The translations under genes were made by a program, and so were the position numbers. A model generated the notes under the pieces. It searched no databases. It worked only from the letters and a program-made list of their open reading frames with translations, and was not told the DNA's origin. From positions 124,001 to 188,000 of the forward strand of contig JAUILN010000018.1 of assembly GCA_030432695.1 (NCBI GenBank): a DNA stretch of 64,000 nt, in the 5' to 3' direction. Source of the stretch: a bacterium (GTDB taxonomy: Bacteria > Planctomycetota > UBA1135 > UBA2386). Every line of letters starts with the position of its first letter. Position 1 is the stretch's first letter. Shown piece after piece: positions 1-8,667 of the stretch.

Positions 1-278
1 CCGGGCGCGATCTGGAGGTCGATCACCGAACCGTTGCGCACGTAGGTGCGGCCCCGCGGCAGACGGTTCGAGAAGTCGCTGTAGCGCTCGAGGTTCCGGC
101 ACCACGAGTCGCCCCAGAACGTCTTGGTGATCTTGCGGCCGCCGGCCACGACCTTCACGGGCGACAGGGTGCGGCCCTGGCCGTCGAGCTGGGTCGACAG
201 ACGGGCAGCGTTGCGGCGGCGCTGGGCAACGGGCACGTAGTCGGGCCAGGAACTGTATCGGGATCGGCGGCGGCGCAA
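1..278 (-). CDS. SWIM zinc-finger family protein (N-terminal part, cut by window edge)
   Basis: Only the first 93 codons lie in the window; the gene continues past position 1. The translation contains FWGDSW, then RLPRGRTYVRNGSV and DLQIAPG. I recognise this as the conserved N-terminal segment of bacterial SWIM zinc-finger proteins that are commonly encoded next to SNF2-type helicases. The zinc ligands (CxCx...CxH) would lie further on, outside the window. No ATG is available in this frame. I chose a TTG at 278, 43 nt after the helicase stop and just upstream of the first conserved residues, so the start is uncertain. Gene order and spacing suggest co-transcription with the helicase. The role is probably nucleic-acid or protein binding in partnership with the helicase (inference). 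Confidence 0.75.
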   Translation of the reverse strand, partial: MRRRRSRYSSWPDYVPVAQRRRNAARLSTQLDGQGRTLSPVKVVAGGRKITKTFWGDSWCRNLERYSDFSNRLPRGRTYVRNGSVIDLQIAP

Positions 279-321
279 GGGACTCGGTGGGCGTTGGTTG
301 GGGCTTGGGCGCGGGCTCGGA

Positions 322-3051
322 TCATTCTCCGACGGCGCTGTCGATGTCGAGGGAAACCAGCTTCATCAGCTCGTCATTCGAGAGTTCGGTGAGTGCGACC
401 TCGTCACCGCTGCCGAGGATCTCCTCGGACAGCGCGACCTTCGCCGCGATCAGCTCGTCGATCCGCTCCTCGACGGTGCCGCGGCAGACGAACTTGTGCA
501 CCAGCACGTTGCGGTGCTGGCCGATCCGGTAGGCGCGGTCGGTCGCCTGGTTCTCCACGGCAGGATTCCACCAGCGGTCGAAGTGGACCACGTGCGAGGC
601 GGCAGTCAGATTGAGGCCGGTGCCGCCCGCCTTCAGCGACAAGACGAAGAACGGCGGACCGTCGTCGCGGGCGAACGTCTCGACGAGCTTCTGGCGCTGC
701 TTCACCGCGGTCCCGCCGTGCAGCACGAGTCCCTGCCGGCCGAACACCTCGCCGAGGCAGTCGGCGAGCGGATCGATCACCTGCCGGAACTGCGTGAACA
801 CGAGCACCTTCTCCTGGCGCGCCGCGATCTCGTCGCAGAGATCTGCGAGGCGTTGGAACTTGCCGCTGTCGCGGCGCTCGTAGGCTCCATCGTCGAGCCA
901 CTGGGAGGGATGGTTGCAGATCTGCTTGAAGCGCAGCAGGAACGCCAGCACGAGTCCGCGCCGCTCGACTCCTTCGGCGCCTTCGGCGAGCTGCTTCTGC
1001 AATGCGTCCACCGATTGCTGGTAGAGCGCCGCCTGCTTCTTGCTCAGCGAGCAGTAGGTCTGCAGCTCGACCTTGTCGGGTAGGTCGGCGATCACCCGGC
1101 GGTCGCTCTTCAGCCGGCGCAGGATGTAGGGGCGCACGAGATCCCGCAGCGGGCCATAGCCGGTGCCGCCGAGGCCCTTCACGTACTTCGCGAAGCGGCT
1201 CGAGGTGCCGAGCAGGCCCGGGCAGGTGAAGTCGAACAACGACCACAGATCGGACAGGCGGTTCTCGATCGGTGTGCCGGTCAGCGCGATGCGGCCGTGG
1301 CACTCCAAGGCCTTGACGGCGCGCGTCTGCTGGGTGTTCGGGTTCTTGATTGCCTGCGCCTCGTCGAGCACCACCGCGTTCCATTGCACGGCCGCCGGCC
1401 ACTTCTGGCGCAGCAGCGTGCCGTAGCTGGTGACGACCACGTCGACGGCGGCGAGTCGTCGCGCGGTGAGCTTCGCGATCTCCGCGGACGGCATGGCGCT
1501 CGGGTGCGCCACCAAGACCTTCAGACTCGGCGCGAAGCGGGCGAGTTCGGCCGACCAGTTGGCGATCAGCGACGCCGGCACGACCACCAGGTTCTGCCCG
1601 CGGCCGTTGTTCTCCGCCTGGATCCGCAGCAGCAGCGCCACCACCTGCACGGTCTTGCCCAGGCCCATGTCGTCGGCCAGGCACGCGCCGAGGCCGAGCC
1701 GGTAGAGCAGCCACAGCCAGCGCAGGCCGACCTCCTGGTAGGGGCGCAAGGTGGCGTGCAACGACGGGCCCGGATGCGCCGACTCGGCGGCCGAGGGGTC
1801 GCGGATCTTCGCCAGCAGCTCCTGGAGTCGCTGGTCGGCCACGACCGTCGTCCAGCTCCGCTCGACCTCCTCGGGTGCGCTCGCCTTCGCCTGGTCGAGC
1901 GAGACGCCGGCGAGCAGGCGCATGCCTTCGGCGAAGCCGAGGCCCTCGGTCCGCAGCCGCGTCCCGACCTTCTGCCAATGCGCGAGCGCCTCTGCGAGCT
2001 TCTCGCGATCGACCTCGACCCAACGCCCTTTGATCAGCGCCAGCCCGCCGGTGGCCTGCTCCAAGCGGCGGCGTTCCTCGGCGGTGAGTTCCTCGCCGTC
2101 CAGTGCGCAGCGCAATTCGAACGACAGCAGCGAGTCGACGCCGAGCTGGCCATCGGTCGGTGCGCCGAGGGTGACCGTCGCGGAGACGCGCGAACGCCGA
2201 CGTCGATCGGGATGCCACCAGTCCGGGATGCGGGTGACGAGGCCGGACTCCTCGAGCGAGGGCACGTCTTGCAGGAACCGCCAGGCCTGGTCGGGATCCC
2301 AGGTCTGGGCCTGGAACACCGCCTTCGACCGGACCAGTTCGGCGACCAACGGGCTCCGCTTGGCCGCGCGCTGCACGGGGGCCAGCAGCGCCAGCAGGCG
2401 GTCGCGATCCTCGGCGAACTCGCGGAGCGCTTCGCCGAGGGGCTTGTGCTGCACCTTGTTGCTGCGGCCGACCGCGGCGGCGTAGGTGGCCAGGAAGGCG
2501 AAGGGCCGGGCCGCATCGCGCTTGTGCTCGGCGAGATGGAAGCACACCCGGCCGACCAGGTGCCACGCGGGATTGATCGAGGCGAGGAATGGCTGGGCGC
2601 CGCCGTGCTGCTCGCTCAGATCCCGCAAGGCCGCATCGACGTCGCTCCAGAGGGCCTCGAGGACGTCGATGGTCAGGTACTCCCCGCCGACGAGCTCGGG
2701 CGCCGCGAGGGCGAGGGCTGCGAGTTCGGTGCGTGGAGCCGTCAGGCGCTGTGGCTTTCCATCCGGTCCGGTCGCCGCACAGAACCGCGTCACGAACAGA
2801 TGGGTGAATCGCTGCCAGAAGGCCAGCGAGGGCGGCAAATCCGGCGGCATCGATGCCGCGCCGAGCTGCAGCAGGCCATGCCCGACTCCGGTGCGAAAGG
2901 CCCGCTCGAGTGCCGCGGCGACGCGCGGCGGGAGGTGCGAGTGCCGCTCCGGATCGGTCGAGAGGTGCAGGCCGCCGTGCGGGTCCAGGACCAGGCGAAG
3001 GGCCGGTACGGGTTGCTCGGTGGGTGCTGAGGGCTGCGGACGTCGTGGCAC
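322..3051 (-). CDS. SNF2-family DEAD/DEAH-box helicase
   Basis: A 909-residue SWI2/SNF2 ATPase, expected to translocate on double-stranded DNA and remodel protein-DNA complexes. The N-terminal half carries the helicase-associated region typical of bacterial SNF2 proteins. The ATPase core follows: Walker A DDMGLGKT near residue 464, a DEAQ box (LDEAQAIKNP) near 562, motif III LTGTPIENRLSDLWS, and motifs V/VI SLKAGGTGLNLT and DRAYRIGQ near 842. Length fits the family (about 900-1,100 aa). The open frame extends upstream to 3312, but that would overlap the divergent sulfatase gene. I chose the GTG at 3051 because a TAACCT box lies 10 nt before it and the family-like sequence begins there; an ATG at 3153 is the alternative. 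It is followed by the SWIM protein gene, a common pairing. Confidence 0.9.
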   Translation of the reverse strand: MPRRPQPSAPTEQPVPALRLVLDPHGGLHLSTDPERHSHLPPRVAAALERAFRTGVGHGLLQLGAASMPPDLPPSLAFWQRFTHLFVTRFCAATGPDGKPQRLTAPRTELAALALAAPELVGGEYLTIDVLEALWSDVDAALRDLSEQHGGAQPFLASINPAWHLVGRVCFHLAEHKRDAARPFAFLATYAAAVGRSNKVQHKPLGEALREFAEDRDRLLALLAPVQRAAKRSPLVAELVRSKAVFQAQTWDPDQAWRFLQDVPSLEESGLVTRIPDWWHPDRRRRSRVSATVTLGAPTDGQLGVDSLLSFELRCALDGEELTAEERRRLEQATGGLALIKGRWVEVDREKLAEALAHWQKVGTRLRTEGLGFAEGMRLLAGVSLDQAKASAPEEVERSWTTVVADQRLQELLAKIRDPSAAESAHPGPSLHATLRPYQEVGLRWLWLLYRLGLGACLADDMGLGKTVQVVALLLRIQAENNGRGQNLVVVPASLIANWSAELARFAPSLKVLVAHPSAMPSAEIAKLTARRLAAVDVVVTSYGTLLRQKWPAAVQWNAVVLDEAQAIKNPNTQQTRAVKALECHGRIALTGTPIENRLSDLWSLFDFTCPGLLGTSSRFAKYVKGLGGTGYGPLRDLVRPYILRRLKSDRRVIADLPDKVELQTYCSLSKKQAALYQQSVDALQKQLAEGAEGVERRGLVLAFLLRFKQICNHPSQWLDDGAYERRDSGKFQRLADLCDEIAARQEKVLVFTQFRQVIDPLADCLGEVFGRQGLVLHGGTAVKQRQKLVETFARDDGPPFFVLSLKAGGTGLNLTAASHVVHFDRWWNPAVENQATDRAYRIGQHRNVLVHKFVCRGTVEERIDELIAAKVALSEEILGSGDEVALTELSNDELMKLVSLDIDSAVGE

Positions 3052-3061
3052 GGCGCGGGTG

Positions 3062-3067
3062 AGGTTA
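3062..3067 (-). promoter_or_regulatory. Candidate -10 box of the SNF2 helicase gene (leaderless)
   Basis: Reads GCTAACCT on the minus strand, with the TAACCT hexamer 10 nt before the chosen GTG start. A TTGCGG lies 19 nt upstream as a possible weak -35. The arrangement matches the TANNNT boxes close to other starts in this window. Confidence 0.4.
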
Positions 3068-3211
3068 GCAGCGGGAGCCCTTCGTGCCGCAATCGAGGCG
3101 CGGATCCTGGGGTGCGGTGCGGACCGCCTTCCGACGACCGACCGTTGTCGCATGCCGGCTGCTCGGTCAGGCTGGTCGGCGTCCGCTCCCTCATCCTGCC
3201 GAGAGGTCCTG

Positions 3212-4756
3212 ATGTCGACGAACCAGCTCGCGCTCGCCGCGGTCCTCGTGCTGGCTTCCACGCTGGAAGCCCAGGGCGTGGCGCCTGCACCTCCCAACAT
3301 CGTCCTCATCAATGCCGACGACGTCGGCTATGGCGATGTCGGCTGCTACGGCGCGACCAAGGTGCGCACGCCGCACATCGATCGCCTGGCTGCGGAGGGG
3401 CGTCGATTCACCGATGCACACTCCGCGTCCGCGGTCTGCACGCCGTCGCGCTACGCGCTGCTCACCGGGGAGTATCCGTTCCGTCAAGGGCTGTCCGCGC
3501 CGGTGTTCCTGCGCACGCCCTGTGTGATTCCCGCGGGCAAGACCACCCTCGCCGACGTGATGCGTCGTGCGGGTCATGCCACGGCATTGCTCGGCAAGTG
3601 GCACCTCGGTTTCGGGGAACGGCAGCCGGTCGACTGGAACCAGCCGCTGACCCCCGGGCCCCTGGAGTTCGGCTTCGACCACTACTTCGGCGTGCCGGTG
3701 GTCAACAGCCACGCACCGTTCGTCTGGGTCGAGGACCATGCCGTGGTCGGCTTCGATCCGGCAGACCCGTTCGTCTACGGCCAACCAGCGGCGACGAAGC
3801 CGTTCCGCGAGAAGTTCCAGCCCCGCGCCATAGGCGGGGCGCGTGCTGCGCACGAGCGCTACGACGACGAGCAGGTGGGAACGGAACTGGCGCGGCGAGC
3901 AGTGGAGTGGATCCGCGGCCATCGGGAGGAGCCGTTCTTCCTCTATCTCGCGACCACCAACATCCACCATCCCTTCACGCCCGCGCCGCGCTTCCGCGGG
4001 ACGAGCGATTGCGGGATGTATGGCGACTTCGTCCACGAACTCGACTGGATCGTCGGCGAGGTGCTGCAGGCCTTGGAAGACGCGGAGCTCGCCGAGGAGA
4101 CCCTGGTGATCTTCACGAGTGACAACGGCGGCATGCTCAACATGGGCGGGCAGGAGGCGTGGAAGGCCGGTCACCGGCTCAACGGCGACCTGCTCGGGTT
4201 CAAGTTCGATGCCTGGGAGGGCGGTCACCGGGTTCCCTTCGTGGTCCGCTGGCCGGGCCACGTTCCTGCCGGCACGACCTCCGATCCGTTGATCTCGAAC
4301 GTCGACCTGCTCGCGACCTTCGCGGCGCTCACCGGCCAGCGCCTTGCCGACGACGAGGGCGTCGACAGCTTCGACGTGCTCCCGGCACTGGTCGGATCAC
4401 CGGAGCAACCGATCCGCGACCACCTGGTGCTCGAACCGCACTCCTCGAAGCACCGTGCGCTGCGCGAGGGGAGCCACGTGTTCGTCGACGCACGGGGCGC
4501 CGGTGGCTTCGCCGCCAAGGAGATCGGCAGCCACGGGCTGGGCGGGCCGGCTGCGCACCTGCTCACCGGGCAGGAGAACAGCGACATCGTCGACGGCAAG
4601 CTGCGGCCCGATGCGCCCGTGGGCCAGCTTTACGATCTCGCGGCCGATCCGGCAGAGACGCGGAACCTGTATCGCGAAGAGCCCGAGCGGGTGGCGGCGA
4701 TGCGGGCACGGCTGGCTGAGCTGGTCGGCTCGGAGCGGACGGCGCCGACGCGGTGA
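3212..4756 (+). CDS. Secreted arylsulfatase (formylglycine-dependent)
   Basis: A 514-residue sulfatase of the alkaline-phosphatase superfamily that hydrolyses sulfate esters, probably on algal or host polysaccharides outside the cytoplasm. Residues 1-21 look like a signal peptide. The metal-binding DD is at 36-37. The catalytic motif CTPSR is at 76-80, where Cys76 would be oxidised to formylglycine by a separate maturase (family knowledge); no such maturase is seen in the window. GKWHLG and TSDNGG (near 303) are further metal and sulfate-binding motifs. The ATG at 3212 is preceded by GAGAGG at 3201-3206, which fixes the start well inside a longer open frame. It stands alone, divergent from the helicase. 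The exact substrate cannot be told from sequence. Confidence 0.93.
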   Translation: MSTNQLALAAVLVLASTLEAQGVAPAPPNIVLINADDVGYGDVGCYGATKVRTPHIDRLAAEGRRFTDAHSASAVCTPSRYALLTGEYPFRQGLSAPVFLRTPCVIPAGKTTLADVMRRAGHATALLGKWHLGFGERQPVDWNQPLTPGPLEFGFDHYFGVPVVNSHAPFVWVEDHAVVGFDPADPFVYGQPAATKPFREKFQPRAIGGARAAHERYDDEQVGTELARRAVEWIRGHREEPFFLYLATTNIHHPFTPAPRFRGTSDCGMYGDFVHELDWIVGEVLQALEDAELAEETLVIFTSDNGGMLNMGGQEAWKAGHRLNGDLLGFKFDAWEGGHRVPFVVRWPGHVPAGTTSDPLISNVDLLATFAALTGQRLADDEGVDSFDVLPALVGSPEQPIRDHLVLEPHSSKHRALREGSHVFVDARGAGGFAAKEIGSHGLGGPAAHLLTGQENSDIVDGKLRPDAPVGQLYDLAADPAETRNLYREEPERVAAMRARLAELVGSERTAPTR

Positions 4757-4817
4757 GTGGCAAGGCTCCGGCGACCGCCGCAACCGCCTAACGGACTCCC
4801 TCCGGCATCGGCTTCGC

Positions 4818-6551
4818 TCAATTGCCGATCATGATCGACAATCCCTCGCTCGGCCGGATCCCCGACGCGATCGCGCAGGTCCCCGGAGCGGGCGGCCCCG
4901 CGGTGAACCACTGCGCCGCGATGCGCACGCCGCTGAGCGCATTGTCGCAGGGGATCGCCAGGAGGAACTCGCTGGCCGACTGGTTCAGGGGTCGCGTCGC
5001 CGCCACCAGCGGGACGATGAAGTCACCGCAGGCACCGCCGCAGACCGAGACGCGCGCCGCATTCGGGTCGCCGATGAGCAGCGCGGCGACGGTCGCCTGG
5101 GCATCGGCACTGGTCAACGTCAGCGTGAAGTTCTGGTTGCCCACTGCGGCAGCGCTACGGGTTCCAGCGACCGCGCCGCCGGCACAGAGGCCGGTGTTCG
5201 GCAGGGGCGAGACCTGACCGCCGCGGAAGGTCTGGAGGAAGGTGACCCGCGGAGTGCCGTTGCCTGGGGTGCTCGACGACGAATCGGAGTTCTGGCGGCG
5301 GCGTACGAAGAGGCCCTCGTCGGTGCCGGTCTCGCCGCCGGACAGTCGCGAGGTGAGCGCCGGGCTGTAGTCGATCTGCGAGTCGCCATTGGCGAGGAGC
5401 AGCGGGTTGCCGCAAGGTGCTGCGCTCTGCAGTTCGAGGTTCTGGAGCAGCACGTCCGAGTTGGGCACGTTGATCAGCGGGTTCGATGAGCCTGTGGTCG
5501 GAGTGCCACCATTGGGGACGGTGATTGCCGTGGTGTACTTCGAGTCCAAGAGCGTGATCACCGGATCGTGCTCGTCGACGCCGGGATTCGCGGCGACGGC
5601 CGCGGTGTCGATGATCCGGATGGAGTTGGACTGCCAGGCGCCGTGCGACGAGAGGATGTCCCGGTCGGTCGTCATCGTCGATTCGCGGGATTCGGCGACG
5701 ATCGTGAACCTGTTGCCGTCACCCGCGATGTCGCTGCGGACGATGCCGGCCTGGGGAACGGTGAACGCCACGACCGGAACGCCGATGGCGTTGCCGGTGG
5801 CGTCCAGTGCCAGCACGAGGAGCACCGATCCGGTCGCGCGGAACGAGACGAAGTGGCGCTGCGCCGCGCCGCCGCTCTTGGTGATCGCCGGGAGGTCGGG
5901 GGCCACCGCGTTGAAGATGGTGGTCGGAGTGCCGGGGATGGCGGGGACCACCGAGAGGTCGAGGATGCAGGACTTGAGCTCGGTCGGTGCGGCCGGTGTC
6001 GCGGCGGGACCCTCGGCCCACACGATCGTGACCTGGCGGCCATTGGCGGTGATGTCGCCGCCGACGTCCGGAGTCAACTCATCGACACCAGCCTGCGCGG
6101 CGATCGGGAACGGCGCGCTGCTGAAGGACCAGGGGCCCGGGAACGCGGTGGCGGCATCGAGGACCGCGCCATAGACGTCCCAGTCGCCATTGTTGACGCG
6201 CTCCTGCCAGACGATCACGAACTGGTCGGTGGAGGCACAGTTGGCGACCTGCACGTTGCTGATCTCGCGGCCACCCGAAGTGTTGCGGACCCCGAAGCTC
6301 GAGCCCGAGGTCGGGCGTTGGGGCGTCGTCGGGAACGACCCCTGGAAGGCCGCCGCCCAGATCTGGCCGTAGGTCTCGCAGTAGACGCCGGTCGACGCGT
6401 CGTAGGCGATGTCGAACTCGACGTCGCCGAACGAGCGGCCGCCGCCATTCTCCGAGCCGAGGCTCTGCGCCGACGGTCCGGCGGTGGTGAGTGCTGTCGA
6501 GGCGAGAAGGAGTGCGGCGAGGCGGGAAAGGGTCAGAGCGAGGTCGTTCAT
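4818..6551 (-). CDS. Secreted hypothetical protein with shared C-terminal domain
   Basis: A 577-residue protein with a clear signal peptide (residues 1-29, ending near AQS). I recognise no catalytic domain. The body is rich in Gly, Thr, Ser, Val and Asn and looks all-beta. Phrases such as VIVWQERVNNGDWDVYG and VTIVWAEG recall beta-propeller/FlaG-like repeats in which observed values are compared. From about residue 453 to the end (ending LSIMIGN) it carries a C-terminal region with the same Cys-Gly, AxxxxIGxP and IPC-x-NAL-x-G pattern found in other secreted proteins of this window. It is probably exported to the cell surface; function unknown. The ATG at 6551 has a TAAGCT box about 45 nt upstream. 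Confidence 0.8.
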   Translation of the reverse strand: MNDLALTLSRLAALLLASTALTTAGPSAQSLGSENGGGRSFGDVEFDIAYDASTGVYCETYGQIWAAAFQGSFPTTPQRPTSGSSFGVRNTSGGREISNVQVANCASTDQFVIVWQERVNNGDWDVYGAVLDAATAFPGPWSFSSAPFPIAAQAGVDELTPDVGGDITANGRQVTIVWAEGPAATPAAPTELKSCILDLSVVPAIPGTPTTIFNAVAPDLPAITKSGGAAQRHFVSFRATGSVLLVLALDATGNAIGVPVVAFTVPQAGIVRSDIAGDGNRFTIVAESRESTMTTDRDILSSHGAWQSNSIRIIDTAAVAANPGVDEHDPVITLLDSKYTTAITVPNGGTPTTGSSNPLINVPNSDVLLQNLELQSAAPCGNPLLLANGDSQIDYSPALTSRLSGGETGTDEGLFVRRRQNSDSSSSTPGNGTPRVTFLQTFRGGQVSPLPNTGLCAGGAVAGTRSAAAVGNQNFTLTLTSADAQATVAALLIGDPNAARVSVCGGACGDFIVPLVAATRPLNQSASEFLLAIPCDNALSGVRIAAQWFTAGPPAPGTCAIASGIRPSEGLSIMIGN

Positions 6552-6841
6552 GGGGCTGGTCGGGATGGGGATTCCCGAAAGGGAGCGAGAGGCTTGGCAG
6601 CTTAGCGGAACCGTCGGATGCGGGCGGGAGGTTGCCGGGGCGCGCTGTCAGCAGCCGGCCGTTCGCCAGCCAGCGATGGATGGCGACTGGTTCCGGTTCG
6701 TCGGTCTCCTGCACGGCGACGGCGAGCCGGTCCCCTGTCTGGGCCTCGTGCCCGATCGCGGTTGCGTGAGCGCGAGAACTCATCATTCCCCCGATCGTTT
6801 CCTCGACGGCGGGTCGGCGGGGCTGGGCCGCGTTTTCTCCC
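6552..6841. other. Intergenic region, nothing recognised
   Basis: 290 bases between two minus-strand genes. Short open frames exist on both strands, but none has a convincing start or family resemblance. I see no hairpin with a U-tract and no RNA gene. It presumably holds the promoter of the gene ending at 4818 (a TAAGCT box lies about 45 nt before that gene's start). Confidence 0.5.
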
Positions 6842-8503
6842 TCACCGCCTTACATAGACTCCCTCCGACCGATGCGGCTGCAGCTCCCACCCGTCGCTCC
6901 GGAACGGATAGGCCGGCAGCTCCTTGCCGTTCATCAAGGAGCCCAGCGGAAGGTTCGACCACGCATAGCGCACCGCCACCGGTTCGGGCACGGCGTCGCA
7001 GAACACCTCCACCTGGGTCTTGTCGACGATCCGCGCGTCCGCGACGTGGAACTCCCGATCCGCGCCGGCGAGGTAGAAGCCGAGCGCCTGGTCCTTGTCG
7101 AGGCGGAGTCCGTCCGCGGTGCCGTTCTCGAAGCGAATCCGGATCCGGCCCTCGGTGGTGATCTCGGTGCCGGCATAGACGGGGCCGCGCCATGGGAGCG
7201 GCTTCCTGTCGGGACCTTGCGCGCCGTACACCTCCGCCAGCGCCCAGCGCGCCAGGCGCTCGCCCACGGGGCGCTTGTGGCCGGGGTGGATGTTGGCGTC
7301 GGAGTTCAGGTCGAACGAGACGATCAGGCCGGTGTGTGGCGTGCGCCGCCACGTGTCGAACTGGACCTCGCGCACCACGTTCGTGTGGTGGTGCATGTCG
7401 TAGGTCATCGTGCGGCGGTTGCTCCAGCCGCCGATCTGCACCAGGCCGAACGGCAGCTCCGGCGCGGCGAAGAGTTCACGCCAGCTCTCGATCACCGCCG
7501 GGAAGGTGTCGGGGAACGGCAGGAACATGTCGCCGAAGGCGTTGTTCTCGCCCTGGAAGTACAGCACTCCGCGAACCGTGAGGCCGGCGAGGGGAGCCAT
7601 CATCCCGTCGTATCCGCCGCCGGGGTGGCGCTTGTGGCTGGGGTCCTCGAAGGCGCCGTGGTCGGGGCGTCGGGGTTCCTGCGCGCCGGCCGCCTTGGCG
7701 GTGTCGCGGGCCTGCTCCCAGGTGGTCATGGCCTCGGCATAGCGACGCTCGGCGCCCGCCTCGCCGCCACCGGCCCGCCACTCGGTCATCGCCTCCTCGA
7801 ACGTCGCGAACATCGGCGCCACCGACGGCATCTGTCGGAGCCGCGGCTTGGGCACCCAGAACTGCGCGGAGGTGCCGCCCCACGACACGTCGACGAGGCC
7901 GATCGGTATCTTCAGATGGCGGCGCAGTCGCTGCGCGAAGTAGTAGCCGACCCCGGTGCAGTCGACGACCGAGTCGGGATCGATCGCGCGCCAGCCCTCG
8001 CCCTCGCCGCCGTGCTCGGGGCGTACGTAGTCGCGTCGCGGCGCGCCGCGGGCCTCGTTGGGCAGGCGGACGAAGCGCAGCAGGGAGTCGTCGGCCGAGG
8101 GGATCTCCAGGTCGGCATCGCGCGTGCCGCGGACTGTCCACGCCATGTTGCTCTGGCCGCCGCAGATCCACACGTCGCCGACCACGACGTCGTCGAGCGT
8201 GAACGCGGTGCCGCCGAGCTGCAGTTCGAGGCGACGGCCGTCGGCACTGGCGGCGAGCGGATCGAGGGTGACCGACCAGGCACCGGTGTCGTCGACCACC
8301 GCGCGGCGCTCCTGGTCGGCGAAGCGGACGATCGCCGGCTGGCCGGCCGCGCCCCAGCCCCAGACGCGCACTGGCCGCTCCCGTTGGAGCACCATGTGGC
8401 TGTCGAAGATCCGGGCGAAGCCGGGCTGCTGGGCCGAGAGCGGCGCGGCCACCGCGAGCAGGGCGGTCATCGCGGAACAGGCCGGGACGAAGGGAGATCG
8501 CAT
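6842..8503 (-). CDS. Sialate O-acetylesterase-like SGNH hydrolase
   Basis: A 553-residue secreted carbohydrate esterase. Residues 1-24 form a signal peptide (ending LSAQ). A short N-terminal beta domain (HMVLQRERPVRVWGWG) precedes the SGNH hydrolase core. The nucleophile motif GGQSNMAW gives Ser118, FQGENNA is the expected block with Asn, and DANIHPGHK supplies the Asp/His pair. The family removes O-acetyl groups from sialic acids or, in planctomycetes, probably from other acetylated glycans. I chose the ATG at 8503, not the longer frame start at 8572, because the signal peptide begins there and a TAAGCT box lies 8 nt upstream. It is divergent from the kelch-like gene at 8668. Confidence 0.9.
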   Translation of the reverse strand: MRSPFVPACSAMTALLAVAAPLSAQQPGFARIFDSHMVLQRERPVRVWGWGAAGQPAIVRFADQERRAVVDDTGAWSVTLDPLAASADGRRLELQLGGTAFTLDDVVVGDVWICGGQSNMAWTVRGTRDADLEIPSADDSLLRFVRLPNEARGAPRRDYVRPEHGGEGEGWRAIDPDSVVDCTGVGYYFAQRLRRHLKIPIGLVDVSWGGTSAQFWVPKPRLRQMPSVAPMFATFEEAMTEWRAGGGEAGAERRYAEAMTTWEQARDTAKAAGAQEPRRPDHGAFEDPSHKRHPGGGYDGMMAPLAGLTVRGVLYFQGENNAFGDMFLPFPDTFPAVIESWRELFAAPELPFGLVQIGGWSNRRTMTYDMHHHTNVVREVQFDTWRRTPHTGLIVSFDLNSDANIHPGHKRPVGERLARWALAEVYGAQGPDRKPLPWRGPVYAGTEITTEGRIRIRFENGTADGLRLDKDQALGFYLAGADREFHVADARIVDKTQVEVFCDAVPEPVAVRYAWSNLPLGSLMNGKELPAYPFRSDGWELQPHRSEGVYVRR

Positions 8504-8511
8504 GGCCACGG

Positions 8512-8517
8512 AGCTTA
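8512..8517 (-). promoter_or_regulatory. Candidate -10 box of the SGNH esterase gene (leaderless)
   Basis: Minus-strand GCTAAGCT with the hexamer TAAGCT 8 nt before the ATG at 8503. No convincing -35. Part of the recurrent near-start TANNNT pattern in this window. Confidence 0.4.
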
Positions 8518-8667
8518 GCCCGGGCGGTTCTCGACTGGATGTCGCACCGTGACGCGCCGGATAGGGGACCACCCTCTGTCGATTCGGCGCCTTTCGTTGC
8601 GGAACCGGGCCGCGATGTCATCTGCGCACCGCCCGGGCGTTGTCCTCGCATGCCACACCATCGCTCG